Shown here: in pieces, positions 1 through 6,988 of the stretch
How the letters are laid out: each line of letters opens with the position of its first letter
Position numbering within the stretch: the stretch's first letter is position 1
The notes under the pieces: model-generated
Database searches by the model: none
Seen by the model: the letters and a program-made list of their open reading frames with translations, nothing else
What the model was told of the DNA's origin: nothing
Translations under genes and position numbers: made by a program
From: Candidatus Babelota bacterium
GTDB taxonomy: Bacteria > Babelota > Babeliae > Babelales > Babelaceae
DNA length: 19,067 nt
Assembly: GCA_003174035.1 (NCBI GenBank)
Contig: PRDV01000090.1
Coordinates: 1 to 19,067 of the forward strand
Reading direction: 5' to 3'

Positions 1-2
1 TA

Positions 3-305
3 TCATGGAGCCCTGATGGAAGTAAGCTTGCTACGGGTAGTAGGGATACAGCGCAGATATGGCAGATGGGAGGCACTGCTATTGACTGGGCGGTGAGTGC
101 AGTATGTGCCGGGGCAGAAAAGGATGGGCTAGAAGCTTTGCTTGATCTTGAGGAATGTAATGATTTAGAAGGCTTATGTAGTAAGTCATTATTACTGAGG
201 CTTTGCCATGTAGCAAGTAAGGTTAAAGAATTTCAGCCAGATAAGTATGAGAAACTTTGTGCAGTTATAGACATGGTAGCGAAGAAACCTGGAGCTCCGC
301 TCTAA
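3..305 (+). CDS. WD40-repeat protein, C-terminal fragment (5' end outside window)
   Basis: The reading frame is open from the left edge to a TAA at 303-305. The first visible residues, SWSPDGSKLATGSRDTAQIW, are a textbook WD40 blade (W-S-P-D-G-x-x-L-A-T-G-S-x-D-x-x-x-x-I-W). This is therefore the end of a beta-propeller protein, not a free-standing 79-residue protein starting at the Met at 66. After the blade comes a helical, Leu/Glu/Lys-rich tail of about 75 residues containing several cysteines, with no domain I recognise. WD40 propellers are protein-interaction scaffolds; they are common in eukaryotes and patchy in bacteria. The number of blades and any N-terminal domain or signal peptide cannot be seen. 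A strong hairpin follows at 372-399. The WD40 call is firm, but the specific role is unknown. Confidence 0.8.
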   Translation, partial: SWSPDGSKLATGSRDTAQIWQMGGTAIDWAVSAVCAGAEKDGLEALLDLEECNDLEGLCSKSLLLRLCHVASKVKEFQPDKYEKLCAVIDMVAKKPGAPL

Positions 306-371
306 TCCATTCTTTAATTCTATACACGTGCTGAATGCATGATACTATTAAAAAAAATTTAGATAGTCGGT

Positions 372-402
372 AGGAGGGAACCCTAATTGGTTCCCTCCTT
401 TG
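372..402. terminator. Hairpin terminator between convergent genes
   Basis: AGGAGGGAACC (372-382) pairs perfectly with GGTTCCCTCCT (389-399) around the 6-nt loop CTAATT, followed by a short T tract on the + strand. It lies between the WD40 gene (+) and the repeat-protein gene (-), so it can serve the first and perhaps both. On the minus strand the T run is about 10 nt away from the stem. Confidence 0.75.
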
Positions 403-434
403 TGTGCGCCGGGCTATGCTTATGCCTGTTCTTG

Positions 435-2222
435 TTATTTGTCAGCCTTCTTTTTGTTCTTACGAGCTTTTTCGGGTGCATCTTTGTGTTTAGTTTCACT
501 TTTCGGTGCAACCATTTCTATTTCTTGTTGATCTGGTCTTTGTTTTACCAATGAAGGCATAAGCTCAGCAGGCTGTTCTTTTCGAACTTTGACAAATTGT
601 GGCTTACCTGGGCGAGCGGAAGGAGCAGCTTCAGCCGTTAAGGCAGGAGCTTCGACTTGCTTCTCAGCTTTAGCTTTAACAAATTTAGCCTTAACAAATT
701 GAGTTTTAGCGGGGCGAGCGGAGGGAGCAACTTCAGCAGTTACCTCAGGAGCTTCGACTTGCTTTTCAGCTTTAGCTTTAACAAATTGAGGTTTAGCAGG
801 GCGTGCCTTTGGAGCAGCTTCAGCAGCTAGCGCAAGAGCTTCGATTTGCTTCTCAGCTTTAGCTTTAACAAATTGAGCTTTAGTAGGGCGTGCCTGGGGA
901 GCGACTTCAGCAGTCACTGCAGGAGCTACGACTTGTTTCACAGCTTTAGCTTTAACAAATTGAGTTTTAGCAGGGCGAGCGGAGGGAGCAGCTTCAGCGG
1001 TTACTGCAGGAGCTTCAACTTGCTTTTCAAGTTTTGGTGCAGCTTTAACAAACTGAGGTTTAGTCGGACGGGCTTTTGGAGCTTCGGCGATTACCACAGG
1101 GACCACGATTTGTTTCTCAGCAATGGTTGCTTTTTTAGCCGGGCTAAGTTTTGGAGCATCAGCTTTGAATGCTTTTTTTGCTACAATTGTTTTAGCTGGC
1201 TCGAGTAGTTCGACCTTTTGAGCAACAACTGGTGCCTTTATTGCCACGTGCTTGCTAGAAGGAAGCACGGCCGGAGTGCTAACCGGCTTAACAATCTTAG
1301 GTTGCGCAGCAATGGCTTTTGGGGTAACAACCTTTTTAGCCGAGGTTACCGTGGTTGGTGCTTCATTTTTTAAAGCATTTGCAGGTGATTTCTTGAGGAC
1401 CACCGCCTTGCGTGGTGTTACCGGAATTGATCTCGTTAATGCGGTGGCTGCTGCTGTTCTTTTGAAAACCTGAGTTTTTGCAGGAATCGATGTAGTTACT
1501 GAAGCTTTTTTTACCACTGTTTTAAGGGGGCTTGCTATTGTTTTCGCTGCAATTACAGGTTTCTTTACCGCTTGAGGTTTAGTTACCGGTTTTCCTGGTG
1601 AGACTTTTTGGAGAGTGTGCACTTTAGCTCCTTGACTGTTTGCAAATTGAATCGGTTTACGAATGGGAGCTCTCACAATCGGGTTTCTGGTTCCGAGCGG
1701 TTCAAAAGCCGACTTTAGACGTTCTGAGGCATTGATGGCAGGACGATCAACAGCTCTTTTTAGTTGCTTGATGGTTACTGGTTGTGGGACTGATAGTACC
1801 GGCTTTGGTTGAGGAGCCAGTTTTGCTGTTGGCGCTTGTTGCGCTACTTCTACTGCTTTTTTTAAAAGAAGAGCTTTTGCTGCAGTTTGTACATCGCTTT
1901 TTTTAGGTTCTGGAGTAGCGGTGGCCGTGTAGGTTTTTCCGTTATGAGCTGCTATATCAATTTTATTATTTTCAAGGGCTTCAAGAAGCTCTGAGCTGTT
2001 TTGAAAAGCAATAAATTCGCAACGCAAACCTGATGCTGTCTTCCCTAAAGCTTCACAAAGCTGCTTAGCTGAGGTTTGTTCCTGAGTTAATGCATCCTGA
2101 CCGTTCACAATGATACCGACACGGATGTTGGAATTTTTAACACCCGGGGTATTATTAATGCTTTTTGCACAGAGGCTCGATGCGCTCAACGCAAGAGCAA
2201 TTAATGGTATATATAATTTCAT
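435..2222 (-). CDS. Exported Ala/Lys/Pro-rich repeat protein with a possible solute-binding-like N-terminus
   Basis: This is a 595-residue protein of unknown function. Residues 1-19 are a Sec signal peptide (hydrophobic core, cleavage after S-L-C-A). Residues ~32-95 (IRVGIIVNGQ ... NNKIDIAAHNG) resemble the first beta-alpha units of a PhnD-type periplasmic binding domain, but the rest of such a domain is missing. The remaining ~500 residues are low-complexity Ala, Lys, Pro and Val. Residues ~380-553 hold six tandem units of 29-34 residues with core A-R-P-x-K-x-Q-F-V-K-A-K-A-E-K-Q-V-E-A-P. Unit 5 carries an internal five-residue duplication (FVKAK twice). The tail is strongly basic (KNKKKADK). 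AAGGAA lies just upstream of the ATG. The composition suggests a flexible periplasmic or surface spacer; this is inference. A complete transporter component is unlikely. Confidence 0.75.
   Translation of the reverse strand: MKLYIPLIALALSASSLCAKSINNTPGVKNSNIRVGIIVNGQDALTQEQTSAKQLCEALGKTASGLRCEFIAFQNSSELLEALENNKIDIAAHNGKTYTATATPEPKKSDVQTAAKALLLKKAVEVAQQAPTAKLAPQPKPVLSVPQPVTIKQLKRAVDRPAINASERLKSAFEPLGTRNPIVRAPIRKPIQFANSQGAKVHTLQKVSPGKPVTKPQAVKKPVIAAKTIASPLKTVVKKASVTTSIPAKTQVFKRTAAATALTRSIPVTPRKAVVLKKSPANALKNEAPTTVTSAKKVVTPKAIAAQPKIVKPVSTPAVLPSSKHVAIKAPVVAQKVELLEPAKTIVAKKAFKADAPKLSPAKKATIAEKQIVVPVVIAEAPKARPTKPQFVKAAPKLEKQVEAPAVTAEAAPSARPAKTQFVKAKAVKQVVAPAVTAEVAPQARPTKAQFVKAKAEKQIEALALAAEAAPKARPAKPQFVKAKAEKQVEAPEVTAEVAPSARPAKTQFVKAKFVKAKAEKQVEAPALTAEAAPSARPGKPQFVKVRKEQPAELMPSLVKQRPDQQEIEMVAPKSETKHKDAPEKARKNKKKADK
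564..1085 (-). repeat. Six tandem ~87-bp coding repeats
   Basis: Six in-frame copies encode units beginning at residues 380, 410, 439, 468, 497 and 531 of the minus-strand gene, with lengths 30, 29, 29, 29, 34 and a partial last unit. Copies differ mostly at the residues after A-R-P and Q-F-V-K. The 34-residue copy contains an extra 15-bp duplication. Such arrays change length by slippage or unequal recombination. Confidence 0.85.
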
Positions 2223-2533
2223 AGGGTTCCTTTTTTGTTAAACTGGTACTGCTTCCTGTAACAATGCTATGGTGAATGTCTTTTGTTCTGCTTTTCCTCC
2301 CCTAAAGAGCGCATTGGTGATTTTTCTAGTTTGCAGTATAGATATTCCCCTAAACCGATAGCAAGAAAAATGAAAAATCATGAAGAGCGCTTAAAAGAAG
2401 GTACTCCTCGTTTTGAAAAAGAGCTTTTAAAAATGGGTAAAAACGCTACAATAAGAATACAAGCAGAGTGCAATAGAGAAAAACGGACACTGTCCGACGG
2501 ACGCTGTCCGAAACGGTAGCTTTCTAGTTTCAG
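2223..2533. other. Intergenic region with no convincing gene
   Basis: This stretch separates the divergent repeat-protein gene from tRNA-Ser. A 78-residue + frame (TTG at 2283 to 2519) exists, but it has no ribosome binding site or recognisable domain, and its 3' end is made of the palindromes at 2484-2510. I see the ribosome binding site of the minus-strand gene near 2228-2233 and nothing else I can support. Confidence 0.5.
2484..2510. repeat. Twin 13-bp palindromes upstream of tRNA-Ser
   Basis: CGGACACTGTCCG (2484-2496) is a perfect odd palindrome. One base later comes CGGACGCTGTCCG (2498-2510), identical except at one position. The centre-to-centre distance is 14 bp. The pair lies 23 bp before the tRNA 5' end. 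It could be a tandem operator or a small repeat element; no T tract follows, so a terminator is unlikely. Confidence 0.6.
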
Positions 2534-2627
2534 GGAGAGATGGCTGAGTGGACGAAAGCGGCCGCCTCGAAAGCGGTTATTCCGGCTTAAACCGGGATCG
2601 GGGGTTCGAATCCCCCTCTCTCCACCA
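2534..2627 (+). tRNA. tRNA-Ser (anticodon CGA)
   Basis: All arms can be folded. The acceptor GGAGAGA (2534-2540) pairs with TCTCTCC (2617-2623). The anticodon stem GCCGC/GCGGT encloses the loop CTCGAAA, with anticodon CGA at 2568-2570, reading UCG. The variable arm is long, as in class II tRNAs. The T arm is GGGGG-TTCGAAT-CCCCC (2600-2616). The discriminator base is A and CCA is encoded at 2625-2627. The long variable arm and the anticodon identify serine. Confidence 0.95.
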
Positions 2628-2712
2628 GGTTTTGTTCCCTTGGCTCCGTCTGGTACGCTATAGTTGGATCTGTCATAAAAGCTGAAAATATAAGGGATAT
2701 GGGGATTTTTTT

Positions 2713-3936
2713 ATGATTAAAGGACGTCTAATACTCGCACTGCTCACGTGTGGGGCAGCACAGGCAATGGTTTTTGATAATCGTTTTTTACCGCTCTATT
2801 TAAAGCCATTTACACGCCGAGCTGATGCTCCCTCTCATTTTCGTCTACAGCCTTTTTTTATGTTTGCCGACCGGTCTTTTTCAGATACTGAACATGTACA
2901 CATTCCGGATATTGACGGCAGCTATGATTCTCTTGATATAGCGCGAGGTCTTGTGGCTAAGGGGTGTGAAAATCCTTTGCGTTCTGACTTCCAGTCAAGG
3001 GCTACGCTTCCCTGGAATAGAAGGGGCCGAATTGATGCTCAAGGACTTGCCTTTCTGCTGGAATTTGGATTGACTCGTCATTTTTCTGTGGGAATTAATA
3101 CCCTATTTGGACACGTGGCATCACGTCATGAATTTTTTCTCTCTGGCGCAGACGCACAATTGCCTGTGGGTGATAGAGAATATCTCTTTGCCGTTAAAGA
3201 AAAAATGCATAAAGAATTGGGTATTGCCCCAGCGTTCTTTAATCATACGGGTTTTGGCGATGTTGATCTCTATGCGCGCATAGGGGATCGGTGGGATTAT
3301 ACCTTAAAATGTAGACGCATTGAAACGGGGCTTAAAGTTGGTATTTTGGCTCCCTCAGCCGCAGCGCGACCCTTTAATAACCCAGCTGGAATTCCCCTGG
3401 GGGGAGAACGGCATTGGGGGGCATATGTCGCCTTAGAAAGTGAATGGGAACTTAAGGAAGATCTCATAGTTGGTATTCAGGCAAGAGCAAGTAAGCGCTT
3501 TGAAAAAACACGGATATCACGTATGCCTGTGGGCAATGAACCGCTACCTTATGGGGCTATTGTAGGTCCGCTGACGGTTAATCCAGGATGGACATTCGTT
3601 TTTAATCCGTATTTTTCTGTTGAAGGGTTGCGGGAAGGCTTTGGTCTGAAGGCGCAATATACCTTAGTAAGTCATTTAAAGGATACCTTACATGATGCCC
3701 GGCCTGTAGAAATGCGAGAAAAACTTCCCGCTTGTTTAACCCGTGCTGCAGCTCTTTCTTCTTGGGGAATGGAGCATGTCACGGTAGGTGCATTTTATGA
3801 TTTTGGGAAGGTGAGAGAATGCCCAAATCTCTATCCCAAAATTTCCGCTTATTGGGATATTCCTGTACACTGGTTAGTAAGTAAACGGGCAGCTAAAACA
3901 AATAGTGTGTCACTCATGTTTGAACTTGATTTTTAA
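2713..3936 (+). CDS. Predicted outer-membrane beta-barrel protein
   Basis: This 407-residue protein has a signal peptide of about 18 residues (MIKGRLILALLTCGAAQA). The body is rich in alternating aromatic/polar stretches typical of beta strands, for example the segments around GLTRHFSVGINTLFGH and ERHWGAYVALESEWE. It ends in a strand with a terminal Phe (SLMFELDF), the C-terminal signature of barrel proteins recognised by the BAM machinery. No enzymatic motif is visible. The start is set by the signal peptide; the upstream GGGGAT is only a modest ribosome binding site. The stop is 10 nt before the mreB start, so the two genes are likely co-transcribed. A porin-like or surface role is inference; the family was not recognised. 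Confidence 0.65.
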   Translation: MIKGRLILALLTCGAAQAMVFDNRFLPLYLKPFTRRADAPSHFRLQPFFMFADRSFSDTEHVHIPDIDGSYDSLDIARGLVAKGCENPLRSDFQSRATLPWNRRGRIDAQGLAFLLEFGLTRHFSVGINTLFGHVASRHEFFLSGADAQLPVGDREYLFAVKEKMHKELGIAPAFFNHTGFGDVDLYARIGDRWDYTLKCRRIETGLKVGILAPSAAARPFNNPAGIPLGGERHWGAYVALESEWELKEDLIVGIQARASKRFEKTRISRMPVGNEPLPYGAIVGPLTVNPGWTFVFNPYFSVEGLREGFGLKAQYTLVSHLKDTLHDARPVEMREKLPACLTRAAALSSWGMEHVTVGAFYDFGKVRECPNLYPKISAYWDIPVHWLVSKRAAKTNSVSLMFELDF

Positions 3937-3946
3937 AGGATGCTTC

Positions 3947-4999
3947 ATGAAAAATTTTTTTACCGCTATTAATCCCGCACGGCGACTGTTTAGTTTCTTT
4001 TCAAATGATTTGGCTATTGATTTGGGTACCGCTAATACGCTGGTATATGTTCCCAACAGAGGAATTGTACTCAATGAACCGTCAGTAGTTGCGGTAAAAT
4101 CGAATACAAACAATGTGCTTGCAGCGGGAAAAAAGGCAAAAGAGATGTTAGGCAAAACGCCTGAAAGCATCGTCGCGTGCCGCCCTATGCGGGACGGGGT
4201 TATTGCGAATTTTGAGTTAACCGAAAGTATGCTCCGTTACTTTATCCGCGAAGTGCATGATAATCGAAGAACCCTCGTGCGCCCTCGTATGATTATTGGT
4301 GTACCTTCTGGTATCACCCAGGTTGAGCGCCGGGCCGTAGAGGAATCGGCAAAACAGGCTGGAGCACGTGAAGTGTACACTATCATGGAGCCTATGGCAG
4401 CTGCTATAGGAGCAGGATTGCCAGTGCATGAACCATCGGGAAGTATGATTGTAGATATTGGGGGCGGAACAACTGAAGTAGCTGTTATTAGTTTAAAAGA
4501 TGTGGTATTTTGCCGTTCTATCCGTGTCGGTGGAGATGCTATGGATCGTGCTATCGTTGCCTATGTTAAACGCAAATATAATTTACTCATTGGTGAACGC
4601 ACCGCCGAGATGATTAAGATAGAGATAGGCACGGTGATGCCGAATCTTATCGATGAGGCTGTTGAAGTGAAGGGACGCGATTTGGTTACCGGTGTTCCTA
4701 AAACGATTACCCTGACGAGCGCCGAAGTGCATGAATCATTACTAGAGACTATATCAAGTATTGTTGGGATAGTGCGTGAAGCCCTGGAGAACACACCACC
4801 AGAACTGTCTTCAGATTTGGTTGATTCCGGTATAATGCTTGCGGGAGGAAGTTCGATGCTCCGGGGGCTTGATAAGCTTCTAGGACATGAGACAGGTCTT
4901 CCGGTACGTGTTGCTGAAAATCCTCTGTTTTGTGTGGTCAATGGGGCTGGCAAGGTCCTTGAAGAACTTGATTTCTTTAGAGATACTTTGATTAAGTGA
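3947..4999 (+). CDS. mreB: Rod-shape determining protein MreB
   Basis: MreB is a bacterial actin homologue that polymerises under the inner membrane and guides lateral peptidoglycan synthesis. The actin-fold ATPase motifs are present in order: phosphate 1 D-L-G-T-A-N-T (residues 25-31), phosphate 2 D-I-G-G-G-T-T-E-V-A-V (170-180) and the adenosine motif A-G-G-S-S-M-L-R-G (299-307). At 350 residues it has the usual family length. I chose the ATG at 3947 because AAAGGA (3935-3940) sits 6 nt upstream and the N-terminus then matches the family; an in-frame ATG at 3905 would overlap the preceding gene. No mreC, mreD or rodA follows in the window. Confidence 0.95.
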   Translation: MKNFFTAINPARRLFSFFSNDLAIDLGTANTLVYVPNRGIVLNEPSVVAVKSNTNNVLAAGKKAKEMLGKTPESIVACRPMRDGVIANFELTESMLRYFIREVHDNRRTLVRPRMIIGVPSGITQVERRAVEESAKQAGAREVYTIMEPMAAAIGAGLPVHEPSGSMIVDIGGGTTEVAVISLKDVVFCRSIRVGGDAMDRAIVAYVKRKYNLLIGERTAEMIKIEIGTVMPNLIDEAVEVKGRDLVTGVPKTITLTSAEVHESLLETISSIVGIVREALENTPPELSSDLVDSGIMLAGGSSMLRGLDKLLGHETGLPVRVAENPLFCVVNGAGKVLEELDFFRDTLIK

Positions 5000-5073
5000 A
5001 GAATTAGTTGAAAATGATCTGATGGCCGGTGCTTTTATAATGATACAGCTATTCTTTCATCTGGTGAAAATTT

Positions 5074-5156
5074 AAAAGAGCCGGTTCTTTTGTTTAGTTT
5101 TTATTCAAAAGAGCCGGCTCTTTTGGTGATTTTTATCTAAAAGAGACGGGTCTTTT
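5074..5156. promoter_or_regulatory. Three evenly spaced 18-bp palindromes (operator-like)
   Basis: AAAAGAGCCGGTTCTTTT (5074-5091), AAAAGAGCCGGCTCTTTT (5107-5124, a perfect palindrome) and AAAAGAGACGGGTCTTTT (5139-5156) start 33 and 32 bp apart, about three helical turns. The arms AAAAGA/TCTTTT are invariant while the centre varies. They fill the gap between mreB and the antitoxin-like gene, ending 42 bp before its ATG. The spacing suits cooperative repressor binding on one face of DNA, plausibly autoregulation by the downstream protein. Each copy is also a weak hairpin followed by T, so tandem termination of mreB is an alternative. Confidence 0.6.
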
Positions 5157-5198
5157 CTTGACTTCATCATGCAGGTTGCTTTGGAGGAGTAACAGGTT

Positions 5199-5519
5199 AT
5201 GAAAAAGAAAAAAATAGCAAAAAAACGAGAACTTACTCTAGATGATATTGAGGGAATCGAGATCGACGAAGCAAGAATGAAAGATTTTACTCCATATGAT
5301 CCTGGACAAGTTCTTTCTGACCATACTGCGATCGCTAAGAGTCTTCTGGAGTGCCTGTTGGATGGCGACGATGAATCATTTAAAGATATACTTGACGGAT
5401 ACCTGAGGGTTAATGGCGTGTCTGTTCCCAAAGCTGAAATGCTTGCATCTCGAAAAAATCCGACTTTGAAGACGATAGCAAAAATTGCACATTTAGCTGG
5501 TATAAAATTTGAGGCTTAA
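5199..5519 (+). CDS. Antitoxin-like helix-turn-helix protein (orphan)
   Basis: This is a small 106-residue protein with a basic N-terminus (MKKKKIAKKR). Residues ~45-105 resemble the C-terminal half of 'addiction module antidote' proteins of the HigA-like/XRE class: a helix (AKSLLECLLDGDDESFKDIL), then a short HTH-like segment ending in N-P-T-L-K-T-I-A-K-I-A-H-L-A-G-I-K-F, matching the family pattern G-N-P-x-h-x-T-h-x-K-h-h-x-A-L-G-h-x. GGAGGAGT (5183-5190) lies 8 nt before the ATG, and TTGACT at 5158-5163 is a possible -35. No RelE/ParE/HigB-like toxin gene is adjacent on either side, so it appears solitary. The family assignment is moderate; it could instead be a stand-alone repressor. Confidence 0.6.
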   Translation: MKKKKIAKKRELTLDDIEGIEIDEARMKDFTPYDPGQVLSDHTAIAKSLLECLLDGDDESFKDILDGYLRVNGVSVPKAEMLASRKNPTLKTIAKIAHLAGIKFEA

Positions 5520-5555
5520 TTGTTTAACTATAAGGCTAACGTGACCTCGAATGTA

Positions 5556-5584
5556 TTGATAAATAGTTTTAAAAGTATTATGGT
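5556..5584 (+). promoter_or_regulatory. Candidate sigma70-type promoter of the RING gene
   Basis: TTGATA (5556-5561), a 17-bp spacer and TATGGT (5579-5584) lie about 46 bp upstream of the RING-gene ATG. The match is reasonable but not consensus. Confidence 0.4.
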
Positions 5585-5630
5585 TAGATAAGGTAGTTAA
5601 TAATTTTATCGAATCCAAAAGGGGGAAGAT

Positions 5631-6578
5631 ATGAAGAGCCCTATCAAAATTCTCACGCTCGTGGCACTTTTTTTTGGAGCATATCATCTACCACTTCTTT
5701 CTTCAGGAGGCCTTCCTGTTGCAATCGTAGCTCAAGCTGCAGCTCCAACTTCTCAAGCCCCGAAACCGTCATCTCCCGCCACTGCGAGATTTGTGCCTCG
5801 CCAACCAATTTGTGCAGGGTGTCTGGCAGCATATGGCACAAATAAGCGACGAGATTGTGTCCATAGCTTTTGTGTGCGCTGTTATACTTCGGCTGTGATA
5901 GCGGAATGTCCAACATGCACAGAAGAGGCAAATCAGTGTGCTATATGCCTTGACCTTTTTGATAACTCGGTAAAAACATTAGTGTGCGGTCATATGTTTT
6001 GCGCAAATTGCATAGCTTCTTGGCAGGCTACGCAGGCGGCGCATGAGCTGACCCTAGCTTGTCCCTCATGCCGAGAGCCATTGGAGTTTAAAGAGAAAGT
6101 GCACTGTGATATATGTAAACAGGTATTTAAAGATAGGGATGAGATAACACCACCAATGGTATGTAAACTTATTGGTTGGGCAATGTGGCGTGAGAAATAT
6201 GTATGCGTCAAGCAAAACGTTCATCGTTTTCACGATACCTGCTTTATGCAGCATTATATAAAGCCTGGACAACATACCAGTGACAGTCGCGGGCATACCT
6301 GTATATGCCCTGTTCACGCAAAAATAGAGCGTTGTGCGCAGCATCCTGATAGATGCTCTATGTATGACCATCCATGGGGACATATCAAACTTCCACAAAT
6401 ACTACCTGACAGAGGCGGACCTACGCAGTATGTGGAGTATACTCCAGTGGAACCAACTCAAGATAGGCCGTCACCTAGAACAGCTAAAGAAGCTGAGGAT
6501 ATGGTTTTCATAAATGAGCGTAACGAATTTTTGGCCGGCAAGATGGCCCCTGCGCCTGAAGGATGTGCTATACTCTAA
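5631..6578 (+). CDS. Secreted multi-RING-finger protein with C-terminal CaaX-like box; candidate host-directed E3 ubiquitin ligase
   Basis: This 315-residue protein has an N-terminal Sec-type signal or hydrophobic segment (residues 1-36) and then a Pro/Ala-rich linker. Two consecutive C3HC4 clusters follow. The first is C61-C64-C76-H78-C81-C84-C93-C96. The second is C103-C106-C119-H121-C124-C127-C144-C147, with the classic C-G-H-x-F-C-x-x-C core and C-P-S-C. A third Cys/His set follows (C159, C162, C178, C192, H198, H201, C204, C224, C226, H229). The last four residues are C-A-I-L, fitting the eukaryotic CaaX prenylation box (Leu favours geranylgeranylation). RING domains bind E2 enzymes and are a eukaryotic invention found in bacteria mainly as effectors. 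Legionella AnkB is a known CaaX-bearing effector of the ubiquitin pathway. A purine-rich ribosome binding site (GGGGGAAG) precedes the ATG. The RING call is firm; host prenylation is inference, as is the export route. Confidence 0.85.
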   Translation: MKSPIKILTLVALFFGAYHLPLLSSGGLPVAIVAQAAAPTSQAPKPSSPATARFVPRQPICAGCLAAYGTNKRRDCVHSFCVRCYTSAVIAECPTCTEEANQCAICLDLFDNSVKTLVCGHMFCANCIASWQATQAAHELTLACPSCREPLEFKEKVHCDICKQVFKDRDEITPPMVCKLIGWAMWREKYVCVKQNVHRFHDTCFMQHYIKPGQHTSDSRGHTCICPVHAKIERCAQHPDRCSMYDHPWGHIKLPQILPDRGGPTQYVEYTPVEPTQDRPSPRTAKEAEDMVFINERNEFLAGKMAPAPEGCAIL

Positions 6579-6583
6579 TCAAT

Positions 6584-6955
6584 CTACTCGCATTTAGAAA
6601 TCTTATTGAAGGCGAGTTGTGCAACAAATCCCATAATGACTGCCATACTAACTTGGCCAACTATAGTTGTAGTGAGTCTATTTCGTACACCTTTGTTAGA
6701 GCCAAAAGTATTATCGTAAGCAGTATATATGTTTAGACCGCTATTGATGAGAGCCGCGACCCCTATCAAGCCGTAAGCGAATGCACGTTTATTAGAAAAG
6801 CATTTAATTAAAGCTGGTGTTTCAATTTTTATCTCGGCAAGAGGAGCTTGCTGCTTTTCAGTATTCTGCGGTTGATGTGGCTTCTCTTCATTTGCAAAAG
6901 CGATTTGGCTTGTAACTAACACTAATCCCATAAAAAAAGTACATCCGTATTTCAT
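6584..6955 (-). CDS. Small exported membrane protein, unknown function
   Basis: This 123-residue protein has a signal peptide (MKYGCTFFMGLVLVTSQIAFA, cleaved about residue 21), then a Gln/Glu/Lys/Pro-rich stretch (residues 22-50). Two predicted membrane segments follow: around AYGLIGVAALINSGLNIYTAY and around VGQVSMAVIMGFVAQLAF. I chose the start at 6955 because AAAGGAT precedes it at normal spacing. A longer in-frame start at 7033 lies upstream of the candidate promoter at 6989-7018 and would bury the signal peptide. The stop is 5 nt from the end of the convergent RING gene. I do not recognise the family. Confidence 0.65.
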   Translation of the reverse strand: MKYGCTFFMGLVLVTSQIAFANEEKPHQPQNTEKQQAPLAEIKIETPALIKCFSNKRAFAYGLIGVAALINSGLNIYTAYDNTFGSNKGVRNRLTTTIVGQVSMAVIMGFVAQLAFNKISKCE

Positions 6956-6988
6956 AATAAATCCTTTTGTTGTTAACTGTTTTCTCTT

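Noticed and set aside
846..1208. A 120-residue + frame rich in Phe/Ser/Arg repeats
   Set aside because: It is the antisense reading of the tandem repeats of the minus-strand gene; its apparent repeats follow from those.
2283..2519. A 78-residue + frame between the repeat-protein gene and tRNA-Ser
   Set aside because: TTG start, no ribosome binding site, no recognisable domain, and the last codons are the twin palindromes. More likely a chance frame.
4561..4953. A 130-residue minus frame inside mreB
   Set aside because: Fully antisense to a clear MreB coding sequence with intact motifs.
5074..5156. Three repeats with regular spacing considered as a CRISPR array
   Set aside because: Only three 18-bp palindromes with 14-15-bp gaps and no cas genes; operator or terminator roles fit better.
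5105..5431. A 108-residue minus frame over the palindromes and the antitoxin-like gene, considered as a missing toxin
   Set aside because: It shows no RelE/ParE/HigB features, lies antisense to the better-supported gene and has no ribosome binding site.
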